From positions 62,001 to 126,000 of the forward strand of contig CAYPJE010000003.1 in NCBI GenBank assembly GCA_964410945.1: DNA of 64,000 nt. Direction: 5' to 3'. Below, one piece after another: positions 54,525 to 63,600 of the stretch. The position numbers were made by a program, and so were the translations under genes. Under the pieces are notes generated by a model, which saw nothing but the letters and a program-made list of their open reading frames with translations, was not told where the DNA came from and did no database searches. This DNA comes from CAYPJE01 sp964410945 (GTDB lineage Bacteria; Fidelibacterota; Marinisomatia; Marinisomatales; TCS56). Every line of letters starts with the position of its first letter. Position 1 is the first letter of the stretch.

Positions 54525-54544
54525 GTAACTCATATGTGAGTTAC
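54525..54544. promoter_or_regulatory. Predicted TrmB-family operator, copy 2
   Basis: GTAACTCA-TATG-TGAGTTAC, a perfect 8+8 inverted repeat with the same arms as at 40049-40068. It lies 100 bp upstream of the TrmB-family ATG and 44 bp upstream of the divergent GH13 ATG at 54589, so it can control both directions. Confidence 0.8.
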
Positions 54545-54565
54545 CAAATTTAATACAAAATTTGG
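54544..54565. promoter_or_regulatory. Adjacent inverted repeat in the amylase leader
   Basis: CCAAATTT-N6-AAATTTGG, a perfect 8+8 inverted repeat abutting the TrmB-family operator and ending 23 bp before the GH13 ATG. Absent from the 40049 site. It may be an RNA hairpin or another protein site. Confidence 0.4.
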
Positions 54566-54588
54566 GTAGATAAATACCGGATTATTTC

Positions 54589-56439
54589 ATGCGAGTAATA
54601 TTGATCAGTTTATTGGTCCTTCCTTTGTTTATCTTGGGACAGGATGAACCCGACTGGGCCGTCGATGCAATTTGGTACCAGATTTTTCCCGAACGGTTTT
54701 CGAATGGCGATCCCGCAAACGATCCTACTTTGGAGTCCCTGGTAGGAACCTGGCCATGGGATCGCCAGATCGAATGGGAAATATCACCCTGGGAATCGGA
54801 CTGGTATGAGTTCCAACCCTGGGAAATTGCCAACCAGCAACCTTTCAATTATCAGTTCCAGATTCGCCGATACGGCGGCGACATCCAGGGTATTATCGAT
54901 AAACTGGATTATTTACAGGATTTGGGCATCAACGCAATCTACCTGAATCCTGTCTTCCAGTCCCCTTCATCACATAAATACGGGGCGGAATCTTACCGTC
55001 ATATCGACCGCTTCTTCGGCCCCGACCCGGAGGGTGACCTGATGATTACCAAACAGGAGGATCCCCTCGATCCTGCCACCTGGCAATGGACGGCTGCCGA
55101 CCGGTTATTCCTCAAACTGATCGATGAGGTCCACCAGCGTAATATGCACATCATTATCGACGGTGTTTTCAATCACATTGGACTGACACACTGGGCCTTT
55201 CAGGATGTAATTGCCAATGGTGAAGATAGTCCCTACTATCTGTGGTTCAACATCAAAGACTCCGGTGGAGAGGATTATTCCCATTTCAACGAATTCCAGA
55301 CCCTGCCGGCCTTTTTCGTACCAGAAGGCCAAGAGGCCATCGAATACACCGGTTATGTCGCCGATCTGCCTGCCTTCCGCCAGGACCAGTACGGCCCGGT
55401 TGAACCGGTGCGCGAACATTTAAAGAACATCGTTGAGCGCTGGGGTGACCCCAATAGTGACGGCGATCCTTCAGACGGCCTTGATGGCTGGCGCCTGGAT
55501 GTGGCCGATCGAATCTCGCTGGATTTCTGGCGTCTGTTCAGCGGCTGGGTTAAAGCGATCAACCCTGAAGCTTATTTGACCGGTGAAGTGTGGTGGGACG
55601 ACTACTGGAATAACATTCATTACAATGCTGCCCCCTGGCTGGAAGGCGATGCCTTTGATGCTGTCATGAATTATCGCTTCGGTGATGCCATGCTGAAATT
55701 CTTCGTGGATCAGGAACAGCAGATCAGCGCCGACCAACTGGACAGCCTGCTGGGTGCCATCCGCAATGACTACCGGCCGGAATCGAATCTGATCCTGCAA
55801 AACCTGCTCGACAGCCATGATACCGAACGGCTGGGATCATCATTGGTAAATCCCGATCGCTGGATCGACCATGCCAACAACCTGCAGTACAACCGCGACT
55901 TCGATATCCGAAAGCCAATGGCAGCGGAATGGCAAATTGCCAAAGCCATCGCCGCGGTACAATTCACTTATGTTGGCGCTCCTTATATATATTATGGAGG
56001 GGAAGCCGGAATGTGGGGTGCCGATGATCCCGACTGCCGTAAACCGATGATCTGGGACGAATACAATTATGCTGACGAAGTGACCCATCCCTGCGACCGC
56101 CTTGCTGACTGTGATTTTACCCGACCAGTGGATACGGTCGAGTTCAATCAGGAAATATTTGATACTTATAAGACTCTGGCAGAGATTCGCCAGCGTTACC
56201 AGGCGCCGCGGCGTGGCGATTATGAAACAATTTACACTAATTCCAAACTGGGAATATTTGTCTATCAACGATCATTTGAAGATGAAAAAATCCTGGTCGT
56301 TGCCAATGGATCCAAGAAATCTGTAAAACTCAATAAAGCTGTTTTCCCGGGTGGTAAACGAAACTGGAAACTGATTTGGGGACCAAAGGGCTATAAATCA
56401 ATTAATGAAAAATCAGTTAAGATATTCGTTAATAAATAG
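54589..56439 (+). CDS. Periplasmic GH13 neopullulanase/cyclomaltodextrinase-like enzyme
   Basis: A 616-aa GH13 enzyme with a signal peptide (about residues 1-17, ending L-G-Q). The catalytic barrel starts at once with A-I-W-Y-Q-I-F-P-E-R-F-S-N-G-D, the neopullulanase-type opening. Catalytic residues are Asp304 (D-G-W-R-L-D-V), Glu333 (L-T-G-E-V-W-W) and Asp411 (D-S-H-D-T-E-R), with I-D-G-V-F-N-H before them. No CBM is visible at the N-terminus. It probably hydrolyses maltodextrins or cyclodextrins in the periplasm. It is divergent from the TrmB-family gene, with the 54525 palindrome between. Confidence 0.94.
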   Translation: MRVILISLLVLPLFILGQDEPDWAVDAIWYQIFPERFSNGDPANDPTLESLVGTWPWDRQIEWEISPWESDWYEFQPWEIANQQPFNYQFQIRRYGGDIQGIIDKLDYLQDLGINAIYLNPVFQSPSSHKYGAESYRHIDRFFGPDPEGDLMITKQEDPLDPATWQWTAADRLFLKLIDEVHQRNMHIIIDGVFNHIGLTHWAFQDVIANGEDSPYYLWFNIKDSGGEDYSHFNEFQTLPAFFVPEGQEAIEYTGYVADLPAFRQDQYGPVEPVREHLKNIVERWGDPNSDGDPSDGLDGWRLDVADRISLDFWRLFSGWVKAINPEAYLTGEVWWDDYWNNIHYNAAPWLEGDAFDAVMNYRFGDAMLKFFVDQEQQISADQLDSLLGAIRNDYRPESNLILQNLLDSHDTERLGSSLVNPDRWIDHANNLQYNRDFDIRKPMAAEWQIAKAIAAVQFTYVGAPYIYYGGEAGMWGADDPDCRKPMIWDEYNYADEVTHPCDRLADCDFTRPVDTVEFNQEIFDTYKTLAEIRQRYQAPRRGDYETIYTNSKLGIFVYQRSFEDEKILVVANGSKKSVKLNKAVFPGGKRNWKLIWGPKGYKSINEKSVKIFVNK

Positions 56440-57706
56440 CATAATAATCCCACTGCTAATTGGTTTATCCGGTTGCGAACGATCGGATGAACCTGTGGTG
56501 GCACGGATCGATGATATCAATATCGGCCGACAGGAATTCATACGTAAATATTCAACTTTCCTGTCAACAACACAGGTGCCGGACAACCTCCACTTCCGAT
56601 ATTTGCTGGTTGAATCGCTGGTTGATGAAAAAATATTCCTGAAACATGCCCGGGATTCCGGTGTCATGAACACCGCCGGTTATATTGACGAAGTTTCGGC
56701 GATTGAAAAACAATTGCTGCTTAATGCTTTCTATGAACAGGAATTGAAAATAAAGCTGGAGCCAACCGAGGCCGAGGTCCGGCAGCTCTATCAATGGTCC
56801 AAACAGAATCTCCATGTCAGGCATCTTTTTGCCCGCGATCGTGAAACGATTGATCAGATCCACCAGCAGCTGGAAGCCGGTGCCGATTGGGATTCACTGG
56901 CAAAACGTTACTTCAACGATCCGGTACTGTCATCCAATGGCGGTGACCTGGGATTTTTCAAACTGGGCGAATTTGATCCGTCCTTTGAAGCCGCCGCCTT
57001 CGTGCTCGCCGATCAGGTTATATCCCTTCCGGTCCAGACCGATTACGGTTTCAGTATCATTCAGGTAATTGAGCGGGAATACGATCCCTTTTTAACCGAG
57101 GAAGATTTTCAGATAAACAAAAAATGGCTGGCAACCCTGGGACGTAATTACCGCAAAAAGGCAGTAGTGAAAAAATTTACCGATGAACTGGCCGGTCAAC
57201 TGGATATTAGTTTCAACCAGGATGCCCTGGAGCAGATTTATACCGAACTGGAAGCAGTATTCAATGGCAATGCCGAGTTCGGATTGATTGACAATAAAGC
57301 GGTAGTGGCTGAAACAGGCAATGGACAAACCTGGGATACAGGCCAGTTGATCATGCAACTGCAGTCCTTGTCTGAACGCCAGCAGCTGATGATCCAGTCA
57401 CCGGCGGAACTTGAAGTGGTCATTCAGGGCCTCATAATCCGGAATAATCTATTTGGTACAGCCCGGAGTATGCGATTGGATCAAACCAGGCAATTCCAAA
57501 ATGATTTCACTGATTTAACGGATCAGCTGGCCCTGAAGATAACGTTGAAACCGGTCTATGACATCGGAAACGATGAAGATATGGAAAACCGTTCGGAAAT
57601 TCAACGCCAGGCCTATTTTTCCTTACGTGACAGCCTGCGGGGACTGGTCGATGTTTTTATCGACAGTGCCCAGATAAAACTGATTGGGGTAATCAACCCT
57701 GTATAA
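56405..57706 (+). CDS. Parvulin-type peptidyl-prolyl isomerase lipoprotein
   Basis: 433 aa with a lipoprotein signal (lipobox L-S-G-C, Cys24). A SurA-like N-terminal segment (R-Q-E-F-I-R-K-Y and L-L-V-E-S-L-V-D-E-K-I) leads to a PPIC rotamase domain at about residues 135-225 (V-R-H-L-F-A, then G-G-D-L-G-F-F-K-L-G-E-F-D-P-S-F-E and Y-G-F-S-I-I-Q-V). A long C-terminal helical part follows. It likely aids folding of exported or outer-membrane proteins. Its first 35 bp overlap the amylase gene, and the TonB-dependent receptor follows after 43 bp, consistent with envelope assembly. Confidence 0.9.
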   Translation: MKNQLRYSLINSIIIPLLIGLSGCERSDEPVVARIDDINIGRQEFIRKYSTFLSTTQVPDNLHFRYLLVESLVDEKIFLKHARDSGVMNTAGYIDEVSAIEKQLLLNAFYEQELKIKLEPTEAEVRQLYQWSKQNLHVRHLFARDRETIDQIHQQLEAGADWDSLAKRYFNDPVLSSNGGDLGFFKLGEFDPSFEAAAFVLADQVISLPVQTDYGFSIIQVIEREYDPFLTEEDFQINKKWLATLGRNYRKKAVVKKFTDELAGQLDISFNQDALEQIYTELEAVFNGNAEFGLIDNKAVVAETGNGQTWDTGQLIMQLQSLSERQQLMIQSPAELEVVIQGLIIRNNLFGTARSMRLDQTRQFQNDFTDLTDQLALKITLKPVYDIGNDEDMENRSEIQRQAYFSLRDSLRGLVDVFIDSAQIKLIGVINPV

Positions 57707-57749
57707 AAATAAATATTCAAATAAGCCATAACTTGAAAAAAGGTCGATT

Positions 57750-60677
57750 ATGAAAAAGTACCTGCTAACGATCATAATCCTGGTTTCGGCTCTGTTCGGA
57801 ACAACCACTGGTAAAATAACCGGTTTTATCACCGACAATGCCACTGGTGACCCGCTGATCGGGTGTAATATTATTGTCCTGGGAACCGACCTTGGTGCCG
57901 CCACTGACATCAATGGACAATATTTCATCCTGAATGTTCCACCGGGAATATATGATGTTAAAGCCCTGATGATAGGATATACGCCCGTTATCAGCAAAAA
58001 TGTTGAAGTAAACGTCGATTTAACAACGACCATCGATTTTCAGTTGAATATCGAGGTTATTGGTGGTGAAGAAGTAACGGTTATCGCCCAGCGTCCTACG
58101 GTGAAAATGGACCTGACCAGTTCCGAGTCGCGCGTATCCTCAGACCAACTGGAAATCATGCCTGTCAAGGAAATCTGGGATGTATTGGCGGTCCAGAGTG
58201 GTATCACCAAAGATGCCGGTGGCGGTATCCATATCCGGGGTGGCCGCAGTCGTGAAGTCGCCTACTGGGTCGATGGCGTTTCCGTGACCGATGCCTATGA
58301 TGGTGGAATATCGGTCTCGGTGGACAACAACTCAATCCAGGAACTGCAGGTAATCAGCGGTACTTTCAATGCTGAATACGGCCAGTCGATGTCAGGTATC
58401 ATCAACCTGGTTACTAAAGATGGTGGCCAGAAGTTCTCCGGCCGTTTCTCAACATATGGATCAGGATTTCTCACTGATGAGAGCTATCTCAAAGGCCTGG
58501 ACACCTATGATCCATTGAATGAAACCAATGTGGAATTCAACCTGAGCGGCCCGGTTCCCCTGTTGGATGACCGGCTGACCTTCTATGCCTATGTCCGCAA
58601 GAATTATAACCGGGGCTGGCTGAACGCCTACGAAATATTCGATCAGAACGGTGACCTGATTCCACCGGAGGATGAAGTGATTGACTGGTATTTCAATGGC
58701 AATGACAAGTATGAGCCGGATATCTACAACCTGAACACCCGTGACCGTTTCAATACCAATCTCAAGTTAACGTTAAAAGTAACACCAAAAATCAAACTGC
58801 GCCTGAGCTCCATGACCAGCGATGAAGAATACCAGGATTATCGTCACGAAGCCCAGTGGTGCCCGGAGGGTGAACTACGGCGATTCAACAGCGGCCGTAA
58901 TTACAAAGCCAGTATAAATCACCAGCTGTCGTCACGAACTTTCTATACTTTTGACGTGACCAGGTTCATGAAAAACTACCACCACTTTGCTTATGAATCG
59001 GCCACCGACTCGAATTATATCGATCCGTATTATTTCCTGCATCAGGAATACGCCGTGGCGATAAACAGTTTCAAGATGTGGGGCCGGGATATGAGCCGCT
59101 TCGAACGGGAAACACAGACCAATGTGGCCAAGTTTGATTTCACCACCCAGCTTGATCCGGTTAACCAGGTCAAGTTCGGGGCCGAGTATCGTAGCCACCA
59201 ACTGACCCTGGATGACTATTCGATCCAGGATGGCGATCTGACCGACACGGAATTCACCATTGCCATTCCGGGCGACCACGATTATGTTGAAGATGCCTCC
59301 ACAGGTGAATGGTCGGTTTTAAATGTTTCTGACCAGGAAGTTATCCAGACCGGTTTCAGCAGTAAATCCGCCGCCAAAGATTTCACTACCTATTATCGTA
59401 AGTTCGTGGAATACAACCGCGATTACTATGACGAATCGCCCTATGAATTCTCAGCCTATGTCCAGGACAAAATCGAATTCAAGAGTGTGATCATTAATGT
59501 CGGGTTGCGCTATGACTATTTCAACGCCAATTCCCGGATTCCAACTAACCCGGCAGAACCCTACCTGGGGAATCCCCGCAACGCCTTCATCGACACCTTG
59601 AATTTCGAAGAACGGGATAACATCAACTGGTCTGATTATGCCAGTTATTATGAAGGCGTCCTGCCGGATTCAGGAAAGGAATTGATCGGCAAGAAAGGCT
59701 GGTGGACCGACGTGGAGGCCAAACAGCAGGTCAGCCCCCGCCTGGGTATCGCTTATCCGATCACCGACAAAGGTGTGATCCATTTCTCGTTCGGTCATTT
59801 TTTCCAGGTACCTTCCTTTGAGCGCCTGTTCACCCAACCCGGTTACAAAATGCCCGAAGGCAGCGGCAGCTACGGGGTATTCGGCAATCCTGACCTGGCT
59901 CCACAGAAAACGGTAATGTACGAACTGGGACTGAAACAGGAAATTGCCGCGGGAGTCAGCATCGATGTTACCGGTTACTATCGTGATGTCCGTGACTGGG
60001 TCTCAACCGGTGTACCAGTTGAACTGCTGGGTGCCGCTTCCTATTACCAGTACGTTAACAAGGATTATTCCAATATCCGCGGCCTGACCGTGAATTTGGA
60101 TCGCCAGTATCGCAATAATTACGGTTTTAATGTCAATTACACCTTCCAGATTGCGGAAGGTTCTAATTCCGATCCTAGTGAGGAATTCTCCGCCCTCCAG
60201 AATAACGAGGAGCCGACCCGGGCGATCGTTGCCCTGGACTGGGACCAGCGGCATACGGTCAACGGCAGTTTCTTTACTGGCGGGAAATCCTGGAATTTTA
60301 GTCTGCTTGGACAGTTCGGAAGTGGTTACCCCTATACACCCAGTACCGGCGTAGCCTCGCTTTCTGGTATCAGTACCTCAACCGATCTTAAAACCAACAG
60401 CCGCCGGAAACCGATAACTTACAACCTGGATGTGAATTTCCTGTACCGCCTCCCGATCAGTCAGTACCAGGCCCAGTTCACAGTAAAAATCCTGAATCTT
60501 CTTGACCGTCGCAACGAATTGACCGTCTACGGCGATACCGGTACGGCCAACTCTACCCTTGACATGAGCGGATCGCCCGATGATGACCGTCCCAATACCC
60601 TGTCGGATTTCTATGCCCGGCCGGACTGGTACAGCGCACCGCGCCAGATTCAACTTGGTCTTGAAATCAGCTTTTAA
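57750..60677 (+). CDS. TonB-dependent receptor with N-terminal carboxypeptidase-regulatory-like domain
   Basis: 975 aa with a signal peptide (about 1-20). Residues ~22-105 form a carboxypeptidase-regulatory-like (SusC-type) domain: G-K-I-T-G-F-I-T-D-N-A-T-G-D-P-L-I-G and V-P-P-G-I-Y-D-V. The plug follows (about 115-225) with I-H-I-R-G-G-R-S-R-E-V and Y-W-V-D-G-V, then a beta-barrel ending in L-G-L-E-I-S-F with a terminal aromatic residue. It may import a large ligand or help export. No SusD is present; the downstream gene is a large secreted Asp-rich protein, suggesting that pair works together. Confidence 0.92.
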   Translation: MKKYLLTIIILVSALFGTTTGKITGFITDNATGDPLIGCNIIVLGTDLGAATDINGQYFILNVPPGIYDVKALMIGYTPVISKNVEVNVDLTTTIDFQLNIEVIGGEEVTVIAQRPTVKMDLTSSESRVSSDQLEIMPVKEIWDVLAVQSGITKDAGGGIHIRGGRSREVAYWVDGVSVTDAYDGGISVSVDNNSIQELQVISGTFNAEYGQSMSGIINLVTKDGGQKFSGRFSTYGSGFLTDESYLKGLDTYDPLNETNVEFNLSGPVPLLDDRLTFYAYVRKNYNRGWLNAYEIFDQNGDLIPPEDEVIDWYFNGNDKYEPDIYNLNTRDRFNTNLKLTLKVTPKIKLRLSSMTSDEEYQDYRHEAQWCPEGELRRFNSGRNYKASINHQLSSRTFYTFDVTRFMKNYHHFAYESATDSNYIDPYYFLHQEYAVAINSFKMWGRDMSRFERETQTNVAKFDFTTQLDPVNQVKFGAEYRSHQLTLDDYSIQDGDLTDTEFTIAIPGDHDYVEDASTGEWSVLNVSDQEVIQTGFSSKSAAKDFTTYYRKFVEYNRDYYDESPYEFSAYVQDKIEFKSVIINVGLRYDYFNANSRIPTNPAEPYLGNPRNAFIDTLNFEERDNINWSDYASYYEGVLPDSGKELIGKKGWWTDVEAKQQVSPRLGIAYPITDKGVIHFSFGHFFQVPSFERLFTQPGYKMPEGSGSYGVFGNPDLAPQKTVMYELGLKQEIAAGVSIDVTGYYRDVRDWVSTGVPVELLGAASYYQYVNKDYSNIRGLTVNLDRQYRNNYGFNVNYTFQIAEGSNSDPSEEFSALQNNEEPTRAIVALDWDQRHTVNGSFFTGGKSWNFSLLGQFGSGYPYTPSTGVASLSGISTSTDLKTNSRRKPITYNLDVNFLYRLPISQYQAQFTVKILNLLDRRNELTVYGDTGTANSTLDMSGSPDDDRPNTLSDFYARPDWYSAPRQIQLGLEISF

Positions 60678-60688
60678 GGATGAATGAT

Positions 60689-63600
60689 ATGTTAAATCAC
60701 AAATTAATACCCGGATTCATCAGTTTAGCGGTCCTGACCGGAATCCTGATCGGGCAACATGTTCCGACTACCGAACGGGGGGATCCGAATTTTCGCCGCC
60801 AGACCGATATCGACGGCAATAAAGTCCGCACAACAATTTTTAATTTTGGTGTCACCGGCCGCACAGGAGCATTACCAGGGATGATTCCCTACGAATGGCC
60901 GATCAATACGGGACGGCATTACGTCGCCATGACCCAGTTATTCGTAGGTGGTGAAATCACTACCGAAGAAGGTGAGGTCAAACATCTGGTGGACATCCCC
61001 AATGGCCGCGAGGACACCCGGGGAAATTCAATGAATTTCGAACCGGTGCCGGAATACCTTAATCCTAATTCCGACATTATCGCCAAAAGCGATGAAGGGG
61101 ACAGCTGGCCGGAATACTGGCCCGATAAACTGGAAGACGAGAATGATCCCGGCTGGGAAGGTGCCTGGAACGGTTATTTCGGTAAAAACCAGTTTAATGC
61201 TGACCAGGAGATTTATTTTAAAATTTCTGATGATCATAATTTCCTGAAGGGATCCACCTATTATCCTGACACCACCGATTACACCCGTAAGGGAATGGCT
61301 ATTTTGGCCGGCGTCCGGGTGCTGGCCTGGTCCCAGGTACTGGTGGAGGACGTCATCTTCGTCCTGAATGAGATCAAGAATGACGGCACCAAGGATATCG
61401 ACAAGGTTGCCTTCACCCTCTGGCTGGCCGATCTGGTTGGCGGTGACGGCGACAACAGTGATGACACGCCTGATTTTGACCTGATCTACGATATTGCCTG
61501 GAGCATGGATGCCGATGGAATCGGTAATTCAGCTTTCGGCAGCGATGAGGTCGGTGTGGCCGCCACGGCTTACCTGGAAACCCCTGGTAATAATGTGGAC
61601 CGGATCGATAACGATGGTGATGGTGAAGCCCTGGCTCCCAAGATGACCGAATACATGCTCACCGGCGAGGATCAAACCAATTCAATTGATGACAACTTCA
61701 ATGGCCTGATCGACGAAAACCAGGGCCATATTCCGTTTAACGGCCAGGAAGGCGTCACTTATGCCAACGGTATCGATGACAATTTCAACGCCGAAGCAAA
61801 CAGCCCGGTAATCACCAGTGAAATGATATCCGACGCCAGCGCTGATGTTGTAAATGTTCCATCAATCGGTCCATTATTGTGGCATCGCTGGCCTCCCCAG
61901 CCGGAAGGTGACGCATTACAGGACAGTGTTGTTCACCTGTTGATGGTGGAAAGCGACGACCTGGGCAAGGCCTTTGCCGATAATATCGATAATGACGAAA
62001 GCCAGGAATATCCCCTGGGATTGGGCGCCGACACAGCCGCCCCGCGGATCACCTGGGACATTATTGCCCAGGCTGCTGCCGATCCCTATCGCCGCTATAA
62101 GGTGCCGGGAACCGATATTATCCTTTATGATGTTGATTCCACTGATTACAATAAACGCTATGCCGATGGAATCGATAATGACGGCGACGGCGCCATCGAT
62201 GAGGGAATCGACGAAGGCATCGATGAGATGATCGATGAATCCCGCGATGATTATATCGACAACGACGGCGACTGGAACGTTTTTAATGACGATGTTGGTG
62301 TGGATGGTGACCTTAATACCATCGACCGCGGCCAGGCCGACCAGCGGCCTTCCAGTGGCGCCGGAAGCAACCTGCCCGGTGAACCGAATATCGACAAAAC
62401 CGATGTTTCCGAATCGGACCAGATGGGTCTGACGTCAGTTTCATACGATGCGGCCGGATCGATTCCCACATCCCAGGACCAGAATCTGTGGATATTCTAC
62501 ATGATTCCCGGTGATTTCTGGCAACCACCGCCAACCGGACAACCTCCGGGTGATTATGACCTGTTCGTTTCGTCCGGTTTCTTCCCTATCCCCGCCGGTG
62601 AAACCCAGCGTATCGCCATGGCGGTCTGCCTGGGATACGATACACTCGATGCCCGCAGCAATAAGGACGTGGCCCAGAAAACCTACAACGAGGATTACCA
62701 GTTTGCCAAGGCACCGCTGCCGCCGGTACTGAAGGCTATTCCCGGTGATGGCAAGGTAACCCTGCTCTGGGATGATGTGGCCGAGCAGTCTTTCGACACC
62801 TATATGTCAAGCCTCGGCGAACCGGGATATGACTTTGAAGGATACAAGATATATAAATCAACCGACGCCGGTTTCCGGGATAATTATTCGATTACCGATG
62901 CTTCCGGAAACCTGATCTATAACAAGCCCATTGCCCAGTACGATCTGATCGATGGCAAGGAAGGCTGGCATGAGGTCGCCATTAACGGCACCCATTACAA
63001 CCTGGGTAGTGAAACCGGTCTTTCACACAGTTATATTGATTATGATGTGACTAATGGCCAGACTTACTACTATGCCGTAGTATCCTATGATTTCGGCGGG
63101 CATTTAGGGAACGAAATCCCACCCACCGAATCCACTAAACGGATCACCATCAACAGCCTGACCGGCGAAGTAAACAAGGGTACCAATGTGGCCGTGGTAA
63201 TTCCAAACCCGCCGGCAGCCGGTTACCTGGAAGCTGACATCGACTCGGTTGAACTGGTGCAGGGAACCTCAACGGCTTATATCACTTATGAAATAGTCGA
63301 TCCACTGATGGTGCTGGAAAACCACAAATACCGAATCACATTCAACGACACCCTGAAACCGAAGATTCTCGAAACCGACGAGGATACTTTGACCACCAGG
63401 GATTACTCAATGTTTGATATAACCGATACAACTGCCATCGATACGTTACTGTGGGAATACCCCTACGTGACGGCCGATGACGAACAGCCAATTGTTGATG
63501 GTTATCAGCTTACGTTCCATAATGAGGATTTTGTTCAGGTTGATCAGTCCGGTTCCTACTGGTCCACAGACAGCCTCTGGTCCTTCGTTCTGGAACAATA

